From assembly GCA_036924285.1 (NCBI GenBank), contig JAYKYS010000009.1, positions 8,060,001 to 8,124,000 of the forward strand: a stretch of DNA of 64,000 nucleotides, given 5' to 3'. The translations under genes were made by a program, and so were the position numbers. The DNA comes from Asterella californica (taxonomy: Eukaryota > Streptophyta > Marchantiopsida > Marchantiales > Aytoniaceae). This document shows, in pieces, positions 13,201 through 25,200 of this stretch; positions within the stretch are counted from its first letter, which is position 1; every line of letters starts with the position of its first letter. The notes beneath the pieces are model-generated. The model ran no database searches. It was not told the DNA's origin and worked only from the letters and a program-made list of their open reading frames with translations.

Positions 13201-15481
13201 GAATAACCGGTAATCTAAATGTAGGAAAACCCACCCAGAAAAAAGAAGGAAACTATGGGTTCTATGACCAATGCTTTTCTAAGGCACAAAGGGACGAGCG
13301 GTGGTTCCGCTGGAGTTTAAAACCGCAAAAGAAAGCGGGTTGTCCTAAACTAGCAATTCTTATCCCTGACACACATCAATTCGCAGTTTGCTTCTTTGTG
13401 CAGGTCTTACAGATAGCGTGCTCGCTCCGAATGTTTCCAATGATGATACTTAGCGTTTGAAGTAGTTGCACTGCAACACTGCTATTTTTGTTGCTATCCT
13501 TCAGGATACGAAGAAAGTGTGCCATCACCTGCTTTTCCATGAAGTAACTAGATCCCAGTTGCAAAAGGTTAGAATACAGCAGAATCTTTCAAGGTGCTCA
13601 AGTGATCCTTGACTCTGAAAGTTTACCTTCTTCAAGTGGCACTAGGCATCCACCGAGAAAATCAACAAATACAGTGGGTGTAATATATTTCTACAGTGTG
13701 CCATTGTCAAAACGTACTAAAGAACACTTACTCAAAGAAGGTAGGATCATGTTGATCACCCCAGATCATGTGCTCTGCAATGGACCGCAAAGTTTCGACG
13801 ACGAAGTCCTGCAGTTAAAATATAAAATCATGAGGGATCAGTAATACACTCAGCTTGATAAAGGAAATCAATGATCGACTGAAAAAATGTTGCTTTCTGC
13901 AACAGCTGGGAAATTCTAGATCTTACCTTATTGGAATCATTGACAACGGTAACCCTCTGCAGCTGTTCATTGAGATATCTGTAAAAATGAAACAAGAGTT
14001 TTTTAGTCAAAGCAACAGAAGGGCATCGTCGTCTCGTCGGAACAGTTCGTGCCATTTTCAATCTTAATATTCTGCCAGCACTCAAGCACGCATTCGAGTG
14101 CACTAACCACCCACTCCATTCTCTACAGGTGCCGGACGAGTAAATTCGGCTTTGCAAACATTGAAATAATTATGAATGCCTCAAACGTGGCAGTAATTAA
14201 AGATACTCAGGGATCCGCACCACTGCCAGAGACAAAGAACAACCTAGGAAGATTCTGTTGCACATCGTACTAAGAGGATTGAACAGTGTCAACTTCTTGT
14301 GTGAACTGGACGGATGTCGAGCAGTAATCCAGGAACTTTGACAACAATACTACCAAGTGCTGCCTTGCAGATAGGAGGAGTTCATGACAACTGAAGGAAC
14401 AAATCCAGAATGCTCAGAAAGCTTGAAATGAGTGTTATTTGATTACATATTCACGTGCGTAGAGATGTGGAACAAGTGTCCACTGTAGAGCAACCTTTCT
14501 ACACCGGAGTAATTATTCCCATACTGTCTCTGTGCATATATAACGTTGTCCATGAGCTACGCACGTTAATCCTTCGGGCTGACACGTAAGACAGACTCGT
14601 ACCCATGAAACCCTAAATCTCATTATGGAACTCAAACTTTTGATTTTTTTTGTAAACGTAGGAGCTGCTTCGGCAAGTATTGAGCAGTACTGCCAGCCAT
14701 AAGTCTCGAGAATATGATACAAAACATTCACTCGATTCCAAATAAGCACTTGAAGACCACGGTAACAAATGGACGACTCAAATTCGATAAGATACAGGCA
14801 ATGTGAGAAGTGAGGGTGTCTGCAAAGGAGATAGCAAACTGTTTCCAACTAGCAACGGCTACAATGATCCTCTGAGCTGGTTCTAAGCACAGTCCACCTG
14901 CTCTAGGACGAAAAGTTCGTTTCGAGTCAGCAAACTATCTTTCCAACTGAATAATTCTTGGTGACGAAGGCCGGAACCATATATTACGTTTCTTAACAGG
15001 CATCGGACCAGTAAGAAATTTGAATTCTCACAATGTTCCCTTCGAAGACAAGGTGAAGTCCAAACGTTATACTTTTGAGATCATCATTCCCTGTGAATGT
15101 TCTTCTGACGTGACTCTTGGTTCTGCGCCTCCTGCTTTAACCGCATGTACTTCGAGTGTATATCCAAGCGTAAACTTTTGCCAACTCAATTAGAGAATTA
15201 TTCATTCATGCGGACTCGACTCTTAGGTCGGCTGGTCCAGTAAGAGCGCACGTATAATTCAGGGGTTTAAAAGATCTCAAATTCCTCAAACTACATTGGT
15301 TATGCAGGACTTCAGGCAAAACAATTACATGTGGTTATCTCCGCTGAGAGTTCATAAAGTAGTAGCAAATCCACCCCACAGACCTGAGGCCACTCCGTGA
15401 CACAGAAAGCACAAGGTCAACGGGGCTAACTTACTTGAGCTCATCCAAGGAAAAACGCTCCCTAGTTTTCCAGAACCACAT
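4293..15481 (-). CDS. TT9: CLEC16A-family protein, TRANSPARENT TESTA 9 / GFS9 homologue (21 exons)
   Basis: Exons in transcript order: 15481-15435, 13978-13927, 13808-13732, 13547-13411, 12963-12867, 12652-12595, 12226-12118, 11863-11659, 11448-11244, 11017-10680, 9953-9865, 8462-8392, 8219-8094, 7445-7368, 6997-6857, 6581-6489, 6342-6270, 5672-5623, 5505-5349, 5090-4912, 4598-4293. All junctions are GT-AG and all phases join, giving 895 aa (plant family about 840). The start [16 protein letters not shown] matches the family. The FPL domain follows ([52 protein letters not shown]), then [61 protein letters not shown] and [10 protein letters not shown]. Plant TT9/GFS9 is a peripheral Golgi protein needed for vacuolar trafficking and seed-coat pigmentation; animal CLEC16A acts in endosome and autophagy pathways. 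The exon 8 donor (11659) and exons 13-14 are the least certain parts. No frameshift or stop is seen. Confidence 0.93.
4781..4804. repeat. Perfect 12-bp tandem duplication in the last TT9 intron
   Basis: GATACTGTTAAC occurs twice back to back. It lies in the intron between the last two TT9-like exons and is probably a replication-slippage product with no function. Confidence 0.7.
7075..7101. repeat. Stem-loop in a TT9 intron
   Basis: CACCTGATAC and GTATCAGGTG are perfect 10-bp complements separated by 7 nt. The hairpin lies in the intron between exons 14 and 15 of the TT9-like gene, about 75 nt upstream of the exon 15 acceptor in the sense of transcription. No role is evident. Confidence 0.55.
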
Positions 15482-16318
15482 GATGAGCCCTGATAAGTTC
15501 CAGCTATTTTGGCGTAATCGAATCTCCAAGGGCACATTTCAGAGAAGCTGATTCCCGTTGGTACATGACACAGGAAAGAAACTGCACTCGTTTAGTTCCA
15601 CGCTCCTGCTCCTCCTCCTCCTCCTCCTCAGCATGATGAGGCAAGAGGAACCTCTAAAACCAATCTACCCTATGTCCTCTTCCTCTCTCCAAGCCAGCCG
15701 GAATGTAAAGCAAGCCCGTCTCCCTCCCTGGCAACTCAGCTAAATTGACGACAGTCGAATTAAAATCAAAGGACGCCGATCCCTCGCAGATACGATCGTT
15801 TCAAGGACTCCGCCCTGTCTTCTTCCTCGTCCTCCACCACTCTCCTGGTTAGATAATATCCGCGGATCTGGCATCCAGCCACCACCATCGTCATCTACCG
15901 CCTAACCTGTCCTCGTTCATTTGTTCGTTCTTTCCTTGATTCTTCATTCATTCATTTCCTCGTTCTCGATCGCTTCTTGCTCCCTCTGCACCATTCCTGC
16001 ATCTCCTCTACTCCTCCCCTTCATCCTCCGGCTCTTCTTCCTCCCTTCCCTTCATCAATGCCTTTTCTCTCGCCTTCCTTTCTCCCTCGCCTCTCCTCGT
16101 CTCGCCACGCCCTCGCCTCGGTTTCCTTCCTTGCATCGATAACCCGACTGAACCGAACCCGACCGGACCCGAACCGACCACGAGTCAGTCCCAAACCCTG
16201 TACTCGGGTTTATCGAGTCTCTTTTGTCCTGCAATGCCCTCCAATTGCAGTCTGGATCTTCCGGTCTTTAACCGCACGGCAAGGAGAAACTCAATCTAGG
16301 ATATCCGCCAGTCGGAGC
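15482..16318. promoter_or_regulatory. Divergent intergenic region between TT9 and PYD3
   Basis: The two genes are transcribed away from each other from this stretch. It is CT-rich on the plus strand (GA-rich in the TT9 sense) and holds a (CTC)7 microsatellite at 15609-15629. A run of related CCGAACCCGA-type words lies at about 16141-16180, and a telo-box-like AAACCCT at 16193-16199. The TT9 ATG is at 15481 and the PYD3 TATA box at 16319. The region probably holds both promoters, but a shared bidirectional element is only an inference. Confidence 0.55.
15609..15629. repeat. (CTC)7 microsatellite
   Basis: Seven uninterrupted CTC units lie about 130 bp upstream of the TT9-like start codon, probably inside its promoter or 5' leader, where they read as GAG repeats in the sense of transcription. 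GA/CT tracts of this kind are common in plant core promoters. Confidence 0.8.
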
Positions 16319-16326
16319 TATATAAG
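16319..16326 (+). promoter_or_regulatory. TATA box of the PYD3 gene
   Basis: TATATAAG is a textbook plant TATA element. It is followed within a few bases by GACACGTCC, which carries an ACGT (G-box/ABRE-like) core. Transcription would start near 16350, leaving a leader of about 750 nt before the ATG at 17109, either unspliced or holding an unrecognised 5' intron. Confidence 0.55.
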
Positions 16327-17108
16327 GCGACACGTCCACGACGAAAACGAGTCGAAGAACTATTTCTTCTGTTGTCAGCTTAGTGAGTAACTGAGAGACT
16401 CCCTCGGAGTCCCTCCTCGTCTGAAGGGATACCGGCGAAAAAGGTTAAAGGACGGAAAAGGAAAAGGAAAGTCTCTCCACCTGAAAGGCACCATCGAGTG
16501 TCAACTGGACATGACGTGTCGCGCCTTGAGATAACCACATGTCAAGAAGAGGAAAATACACCGGATATATGGAGGAGCGTAATCAAAACCGGAAGAGCAC
16601 TGGTGTACGGTCCGCCGAACGTCTGTCGTCGTCAAGGGAATCCGACAGACCGCGTGGTGGAGCCTTCGCTTTTCCTTCTGTTCCCTGGCTTTCGGTTCCC
16701 GGCACTCACTCATTCGCTTTCTTTTCTCCTTGCTCTTTTCTCATTCGGTTTACCGGGCATATCCGTGCTACCGATACGCCCGGTAAATTCCCAGTCACCA
16801 CATGCTTCATGAAAAAGCCTCACCGGGGCTGCTCCGGTCCGCGTTGAGCGCGTCTCCACTTCCTGACCGGTTAGATTCACCCGGGCAGGGCAAGCAGCTG
16901 CTGCCTGGACCGTCAGCGTGTGTCAAAGAAGCGCTCCAGTCTAACAGGGGCGTCGGGACTCGGGAGGTGAAACAGGAAAATGAAGGGCATCCTCGTCAAT
17001 TAGAGTCTCAAGAGACGAGCAACTTGGAGCTAGCGAGCGAGGAACCGCGAGAGGAGAAGTGTCGTCGGGATCTCACATGCGAGGAACGTAAAGCTCGTAC
17101 TCCTAGAC

Positions 17109-20100
17109 ATGGCGATGGAAGGATCGTTGCACGGTTACGAGTCAGTTCATCGTCTTCTTCAGAAAAGTCTGCCGCCTCAGCTTTTCCAGGTGCGGGCTAG
17201 CAAACGACAAGACATGACTCTCCGGGAATGAGGGAATCAGTTTCCCTAGTGAAGGTGAATGTGCCTGCGTGATAAAAGAGAAAAATTGAATTCTTGATGC
17301 AGTAACACTTCGCCAGGACAGCAATAAAATAAGTTTTGGTGAACCTCGTATACATTTTGATTTTACTTTGAGTGAGGGCATAATTTGGTTTCAGAGGTTT
17401 TCTGGTCCTTGATACATAGCTTTGAGTTGCAATCCATCCGGTCTTAAATTTCTTCACTGCGTGACTGTGGTCTGCACGCATCAGGGCTGCAATACGAGTG
17501 AGTGATGTGCCAAATTCAAAGTATCTTCTATGGAACTTGGCGCACCTCCTATTATGGGGCTTGGAACGAAAGTGACATTGCACTTCTGTTCTTTCCAAGC
17601 ATTGCTCGAGTGAGACGTGGATTTGTTGTAACCTGCATTATAACTGAGTGCAGTTGACAGAATGCTACTTAATTTGTGACTGACAGTAGATAAACAGAAG
17701 AGAGTGATTTTGAATGAGTCGTTCTGCAGCTACTGGTGTTCAGAAATTTTTGCACAGCCAAAGCACAGATTTGTGCAAATACATGCAGTTGACCGTTCCG
17801 ACGAAGTTAGTTCCAAATCTTGGCGTTCACGTTAAGCAGCCAAGTTGTTTCGTCCTCAGCTTGTGAGAGTTCTTTAATCCAGGATTGCGACGAATTTGCA
17901 GGAAGTCAGTCGAGTTCTACTTGGATACAACGGGGGAATGGCAGTTGACACGTTATCGCTGCCGTCTTCGGTCGAGGAAGAAGCTAAGTCACAGAACTTC
18001 GACGTTCTGGTAAGACTCTGTTTGTTTCTCGAATGTCCTAACATGTGTAACGGTTAGATTGAGCTGTACCAGTCTGGATCTTCTCACGAGTAAGTTGTAA
18101 GAAAGCGCGACACTCCACCGTAAGTCGTATGATTGGCCAGCCATTAGTGGGATAATTTTTGGACGTCTCTGACGGAAGTGTTCGAGACTCGTCTAACTAA
18201 TCGATAGTTCTGTGGTTAATGTCTCATCAGCTCGGGATTATTAAGAGAAGGCCTTTTTAATGCCAAAGCTGGTAAATCAGTCGTGATAGAACACGTGTTT
18301 CATTTGGTCCCCCTTCAGATCGAAAAGAGACGTAGTTTACTAGAGAAGTTTACTAAACTTTACGGGGCTTTTGTGGGCAGCTAATTGTTACTCTTAAATG
18401 ACGTCCTCCGAAGTCATTGTTTCTTCTTGTTCTTCCCTCTGTCCTCAGACTTTGGTATGTGCAAGATAGTCTACTATAATACTTAAATTGTCAAATCTGT
18501 CTTTCCCACTGGCGGTTTTAACCCCGGCAGAAAGGTTAAAACGAACCAACTGTTTGAATTGGCTTTGCTGGACCAGGCATATCGCTTCTCAGCTGCGAAA
18601 GAGCAACTGAGAAAGCCAAGGACTGTCCTCATTGGCTTAATTCAAAATGCCATCGTACTTCCCACTACCGAGTCATATGAACAGCAGATGAGCGCTGTTA
18701 GAGACAGACTGCGGACACTTATTAGCGCGGCAGGAGAAGCCGGAGTGAATGTTCTCTGCTTGCAGGTACGCCCTCACCGCCTTCGTTTCAGACACTGGGT
18801 TAACGGGAAACTGATACGTCCAGTAGTCTATAGTGCCCAATCCTTTTGAACGGATTTTTGTGTTCCTAACAGCTAAGGTAAAAGACAACTTGGGACAGGA
18901 TAGTGCCACTTTCAGAGGAACTGACTTCTGCGTAAGGAGACTGCTTCTAGTCTTATAAGTTGGTATTTCTCTGGCAACCAACGAAGAAAGGCGGCCCTTG
19001 GATACGTAGAGAAAGTGAGCGACCCCAAAAGAGTATAGGACCTGAGAAATGTGAGGATGAGGATAAGATCATGGGAACCGAGAACCAAGACTCGTAAAAA
19101 ATCAAGGCAAGCGTCTGCGATAATCTAGGTCGTGACTTGTACATAATTCCTACACCCGGTAGACAATAATGAAGGGAGGACATTGTTTCGGGTTGTTGCT
19201 GATTCTTAAGATGTTGGTAGTACTCATTTTGCTATGCTTGGAGCAAAAACTGATGAAACTAGATCGTAAGGAGAGGTGCTCATTGATTGGATGTACTTTG
19301 GCAGGAGGCCTGGACAATGCCGTTTGCATTTTGTACTCGGGAAAAGAGTTGGTGTGAATTTGCCGAAAGTGCAGAACTTGGAGAGTCAACCAAATTTATC
19401 CAGGAATTAGCCCAAAAGTACAACATGGTAATTGTGAGCCCCATCCTGGAGAGGGACCACGCGCACGGAGACACTCTCTGGAACACTGCAGTAGTTGTCG
19501 GAAACCATGGGAATATCATTGGCAAGCATCGCAAGGTGATCTCAGTTCCATTTTCTGAGGAGACTTTGTCTGCAAGACCGCTTATTGAGGCTTGTTCATT
19601 GGTGAGGCAGAGAGGTCCGAAGTTCTGGTGTATTCGTGTTACTTTGATCATTATACTCCATTTGTGATCTCAAGTCCTCTCTCTGCTCTCGATACATGAC
19701 CTTTACAGACTACCGGTAGTCCTTTTCTTCTTTCCAGCAGTTTTCTTCAGTGTGTCTGTGATGCAGGCCTAAGCAGTAAACTGGCTTGACTATCCTAAAG
19801 CCTTTGGTTTGTCTTGAGATATTCCAGTGCTGACGTCCTCCTTCAGTACCGAATGACTTTAGCTCACGCGACAGCGCCACCTTGCACTTTTAGTGATGTA
19901 GAAGAGTCGTAATTCTAGGATTCCAAGTTCCAGATGAAAAAACTGGATGATCTAAACCCCAAGAACAGTTTAGTAATGACCCATTGTAACTTGTGGCCGT
20001 ACTATACGTAGAAACGCTCCTTCATGTTCATGCGTTATGTTTAGTCTGAAGTCACTGTCTCTTCATGTGTTTAGTCTGAAATTACTGTGTCTTGAACATG

Positions 20101-21026
20101 TCTTTGCTTTCTGCCTCTGTGTAGTTGTTTCTTCCTTTGGGCCGCAAGATAAGCGCATCTTTCAGTTTGAGCCATGTTATTAACTACGGACATTTTTGCC
20201 CTGGCATCATGGATATGCAATGCAGAACCATATTCCTCGAGTGGGAGATTTCAACGAGAGCACGTACTACATGGAAGGCAACACAGGTCACCCAGTTTTC
20301 GAGACGGAATTCGGGAAAATCGCCATAAACATCTGCTATGGCAGACATCATACTTTGAATTGGCAGGCGTTTGGCATGAATGGAGCTGAGATTGTATTCA
20401 ACCCTTCAGCGACGGTGGGAGATTTGAGCGAGCCCATGTGGCCGATCGAGGTATGGTAGAGTCCAGACTGCGTATGAAAGAGTTCTCTGTGGAAACTTAA
20501 CAACGACAACGTATCTGACACTAGTAGTTCAAAGTTTTCCTGGGATGTTCATAGAGATTATCAATACGCTGATATTCAATTTCGGCGGTGAGGCAGGCAT
20601 CTCTTCCTTCTTCTCTGACTAAGTTTAGAATATTGCTTTCTTGCGCAGGCTCGGAATGCCGCCATAGCAAACACCTACTTCGTCGGAGCGATTAACAGGG
20701 TCGGCACAGAACGTTTTCCGAATGGTTTCACTTCAGGAGATGGCAAGCCAGAGCATAAAGACTTTGGTCACTTTTATGGTTCTAGTTACGTCGCCGGTCC
20801 AGATGCCTCGTGCACCCCTAGCCTCTCCCGTTACAGAGATGGTTTGATGATCGCCGAATGTGATTTGAACCTCTGCCAGCAAGTTAAGGATAAGTGGGGA
20901 TTCCGGCTGACAGCACGATACGAGCTGTACGCCAAATTTTTCAGTGAATACATCAAGCCTGATTTCATACCTCAAGTTGTCAAAGATCCTTATCTTGACG
21001 TACCTCAAGAAAACGGCGTACATTAA
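17109..21026 (+). CDS. PYD3: Beta-ureidopropionase (N-carbamoyl-beta-alanine amidohydrolase)
   Basis: Six exons: 17109-17189, 17902-18009, 18577-18765, 19305-19535, 20226-20450, 20649-21026. All introns are GT-AG and phase 0, giving 403 aa (Arabidopsis PYD3 is about 408). The enzyme hydrolyses N-carbamoyl-beta-alanine to beta-alanine, CO2 and ammonia, the third and last step of reductive pyrimidine breakdown. The nitrilase-superfamily triad is present: Glu127 ([10 protein letters not shown]), Lys203 (GKHRKNHIPR, formed across the exon 4/5 junction) and Cys240 (INICYGRHH). The N-terminus [20 protein letters not shown] matches the family and supports the ATG at 17109. Other family blocks are [48 protein letters not shown] and [12 protein letters not shown] see no signal peptide or peroxisomal tail, so the protein is probably cytosolic. 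No disruption is seen. Confidence 0.97.
20041..20100. repeat. 30-bp direct repeat, two copies, in PYD3 intron 4
   Basis: Two adjacent 30-nt units each begin TTAGTCTGAA and continue with a similar TACTGT/CACTGT-CTT segment. Roughly three quarters of positions match. The repeat ends about 125 nt before the exon 5 acceptor and may be a relic of local duplication. Confidence 0.6.
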
Positions 21027-21764
21027 CAGTCTGTCTCAAGTTGATGCTCGTCGCCATGAATCTTTATCGTCTCTGGAGTGATCCTTCCGACAGAAGGTTA
21101 TTGATGCCCAAGCTGCTTGAGAGCCCAAGAGAAAGTCTAATTGCTAGTTGTATGCTTATTAAGAAGAGAAGCAAATCTGAGATCTCTGAGATTTGGAGAT
21201 TTCTGGTTCCTGTGTCGAGTAATGGGATAATTAAAGTAGTTTTCACATAGACTAGCTTCTAGAGTCAGCAACGTTGTAGCTGTTTTATTTCTTGGGTGAG
21301 ATTTTTAATACAACCTGTACATAACTTGTAAGTCTTTGCGTGTTTCACCTTCAAACTCCTTGGTACAGCCTTTGCGTGTTCAACCTTCATCGTTCTGTTT
21401 CGTTCACAAGGTCATATCTCAAGTACCTTAGATGAAGTCTTATCTCTCAAGGAGATCGGGTATAACCGTTGGACCCGGTTCAGAGGTTAACTCAGAAAAA
21501 GCATATGTATACAGTAACATATTACAAACTGCGTCTCTTGACTTCGTGGGAGATCGAGTGGCGGCTGAACTGTGGGTGTAATGAGAGCTTGGACTACTGG
21601 GAGTTTCCCAGGGCCAGGAGAATCTTGAGGGCTACGGGGATGGGTTCGATCAATGTAAAGAGCCTGGCGCACCGGGGAAGAGGGAGGTATCTGAAGGGCT
21701 GGAATTTGCGGATGGCCTTAGAGATTGAAAATACTCAGTAAAGGTAAGCACCAGTGGATTTCCA

Positions 21765-21926
21765 GAAGGACGAGTAAGGCGAGCTCTCAGAACTGCTCGG
21801 ACTGAGAGGTTGTCTGGGTTCAAAGGTTTGAAGACTCTGGGAACTTTTACCGAAGGACCAGTAAGGCGGGCTCTCAGAAATCCTAGGGTTGAGAGGTTGT
21901 CTGGGCTCAAAGGTTTGAAATCTCTG
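21765..21926. repeat. 87-bp tandem duplication downstream of PYD3
   Basis: Two copies start with GAAGGA at 21765 and 21852, so the period is 87 bp. Shared words include GTAAGGCG, GCTCTCAGAA, GAGAGGTTGTCTGGG and CAAAGGTTTGAA. A 90-codon plus-strand frame just upstream (21469-21741) resembles nothing I know and is probably not a gene. Confidence 0.75.
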
Positions 21927-22170
21927 CCCAAATGAAGCCAGTGCAAGGTTAGCTCGAGGAGAAGCAGGGCCGGGAGATCCTCGAGGAGACCGTTCTTGGG
22001 AAAAAATTGACTTGGGAAAAATTTAACTGGGACCTCTGCGGACATCTCTTATAAAGATCTAGAAAGAGTTTCTGCCGAACTTTGTTTCGTTCCTTGCAGA
22101 GAAGGAAAAAGGGGATGAAGGTTACCTCTCACCTTGTCAACGATTACCTTTTTCTCTCTTTCGGAATTCG

Positions 22171-22203
22171 AACCTAGCTCACCTTTCTCTGGTGAGCTAG
22201 GTT
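22171..22203. repeat. Perfect 13-bp inverted repeat (stem-loop)
   Basis: AACCTAGCTCACC and GGTGAGCTAGGTT pair perfectly around a 7-nt TTTCTCT loop. It lies 1.1 kb past the PYD3 stop, between the 87-bp repeats and the AT-rich block. It could be part of a small foldback element or an RNA structure; no flanking duplication was recognised. Confidence 0.7.
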
Positions 22204-25200
22204 GATGTTTTTCTCAGGTTACATCGAAAGATTAGTTTCTTCAAATAAAAACCTCGTTTTACGACCCTCTAAAGTTTATCCTGTTCGTCGCCAATCTATC
22301 TTGGAAGGCAGAGAAAAGGATAAAGGATTGGCCGGAAACGACGGCAGCCCCTTCTCTCTCTTTTTTGGGTAAAGGAGGCAGTACGCCCGGTGGAATTTTA
22401 TTAATGTGAAACTGAAGTACACGAGTGTCACCCACCCCGACTAGTTGGTGTCAAACTAGGAGATTTCTCGTCCGCGAGTTGGAATTACAACTTCGTCCAG
22501 ACATCCGCGGGCGTTTACTGCGGGCACCTCTGGAGGTATCCGAAGGAAACGCTCGCGTTCATTTGATTATTCATTTCAGGTGAACCGTGTCAATACAAAA
22601 GTTTCAATTTTTCCGTTTACTCAAAATTTGACTTCTCTGTGAACCGCAGTATTAGAAAAAGTTCTACGATTGTCTTTTACGATTTTTCTCACCTCGACAG
22701 TAGGATAATCGTTACGTTCAACCTTAAGTTTTAATGATTTTTAGTTTTCTTTATACATTTGTCATTGTCATTGTCATACATTTGTCATTTCTAACCAAGG
22801 TAGCACCGTATGCAGTAATGAAAGACAAACCAGATATGATCAAATCAGTATTCATAGTCACATAAGTCATATACAGATGAACATAAAAGGACATTATATA
22901 TTTGATTTATTTTTGCAGACTTATTTGATCAACTAATATTGTAGGAAGCAATCTACTTGTTTTATTGCGTTAGGTAATCAAACCCGTGATCAAAACTCTA
23001 AAATTCACAATGCATTTTGGATCCTCAAATCTATTTACAAAAACAGAAAGGAGATCAAAGCTTTTGGCCGAAATCTAAAATATATTTTTCATCAACTTTT
23101 AAAAACTCCATTAAATGACATTAATTTAAGGTTGGCCAGAATTATGCTCTACAACTCAAAGATTACACACCAACCTTAAATATGTATCTGTACATTTATT
23201 GCACTATGTGAACCTTGATAATTTGCAAAATATACCTATAAGCTCTTATAATATAGATCGAAATCGAGACTAGTATGTTACATGACAACGACATGTTTTT
23301 CTAATATATTCGCATAATCGATGTCTTGATAATCATGTATATATTCTTTCACATTTATTTGTCCAAGTGTGATCCACCTAGTGAAGTTATAACTGATAAT
23401 ATTATGTGTTGCATCAATTGAGAATAATCTCTTCAAGCTATAGGTTATTATCCAAACTATGATAAACATGAAGTAGGTCCTGATGACATTCGATTACAAA
23501 AAATAGTCATAGTGCTTTTTAAACTAAAATAACTCATTATATTAGTAAGTGAGAATCAAAGTATCTACAGATGAAGTCCCTAAAGAAGAAATCATAGAAA
23601 AATCTGTACTTCTAAAAGTGCTGCCGTCGTTTGTCTGCGTCTCCCTTCTCTGCTCATAAAGTAAACAAGGAGGTGGGTCCCCCTTTTTGATCGGCCTTCG
23701 GTATTATTAAGGGGTCTCAAACTTATAGTAATTAATTTTACTGATATTAACTGAAACTATTACAAACACAAACTGCAAAGAAAAATACTGAAATGTGACA
23801 TTATAACAAAGTATTCGTGTATTCTTTATAAATACAGGAATACATAATAATGGTAAGTCATGAAAAAAGTATCAGACTTACATTTACATGATTAACTGAA
23901 AACTATGTTTGGATTAAAATACTGTGCATGATCTATAATTACATATCGTCATCTATCAACAATGTTATGTGGTATTGTGATAAACTGCACTTTATATTTT
24001 AAATTTTAAACATATCAAATATTTTGATAAGGAATGATCCCCACAATACATTAATAACTAATAATAAAATAGTGAAATGCGATCCCTTGAGATTTTCACA
24101 AGATCCAACTGACTGTATATATATACAATATGATCAACAAAATTATAATATTTTAAGATTACATCTGAAACTCAAAAATGAAAGTTTGATCAAACTGGTA
24201 ATAAGATGAAGAAAATGATTTTCATTGAAATTCAATCGTTAATTGTGAAGAAGTCTTCAAACAAGACGTGCCGAATAAAAAGGCCCGAATTTTATTTTAA
24301 TTCTTTACCTGGTTAACTCAAAAATAGTATTTATGAGTACTATAATATATATTCACTAAACTCTGAGCTTCTCAAATATCTTATTTGTATGAGGCCAAGG
24401 ATTGATTTGGACATAGTGTGGTAGGTGGATGTGGAGCGTGAGCCGTGTCTAAGAAGGTAAATGTTTCAAGTTTTAGCTTTTTAGTTTCATGATCTAAAAT
24501 GTGATTTATAAATATTATGTTTTGACCTTTAAAACTCCTTATTAGTGAGGGTGACTCATTGATACAGAGATCTGAATCATTGCTCGCTTTACGCTAAAAG
24601 ATTTATTAATTTATTTTATTAATTTATTTAAATTAGATTGGTTTGATCCAGTCCATCTTTGATTTATCCGTCTATTTACATTCCAAGAAAATACTAAGAT
24701 ATAGTAAACAAGAAGTATCAAAATTGTAACAGAGTTTACCAAGAATTATATGATTCCTTTAGTCAAATGATAAGTATAGTTATCAACTTTTTTTGTTTGT
24801 TATTCTGATTATTATATCATTAGTTCTCTAAAATTTCACTTGCTATGAATATGAATTGAACAAAACAAAGGAGCAATAAGACTAATCGAGCCTAGATGAA
24901 GTCATACAATAACTATGTAATGAACATAATTTATTCTCCAAAAATAATTTTTACTATGAAGTTATATTTCTAAGCTTGTAAAAGTCAAATACGTAGAGAA
25001 CAAGAGTTCTTAGATAGAACTACGATACTTGTGGACAACGGTTCATGCTCTATCTATACTAGCAAAATATTGAAAATCTATACGATGATTATTTTCCAGT
25101 TAAAACTTAAAAGTGGGAATTCTTACTTAAAGATTGTTATCTATAAATTTGAAATTCTAGAACACATGTAAATATTGGTCATTACAAGCAAAAAATGAGA

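Noticed and set aside
16802..17200. 132-codon plus-strand ORF as a gene
   Set aside because: It overlaps the PYD3 start in another frame and ends inside PYD3 intron 1; treated as an upstream ORF only.
17197..17598. 133-codon minus-strand ORF
   Set aside because: It lies wholly in PYD3 intron 1, antisense, with no domain and no promoter; most likely chance.
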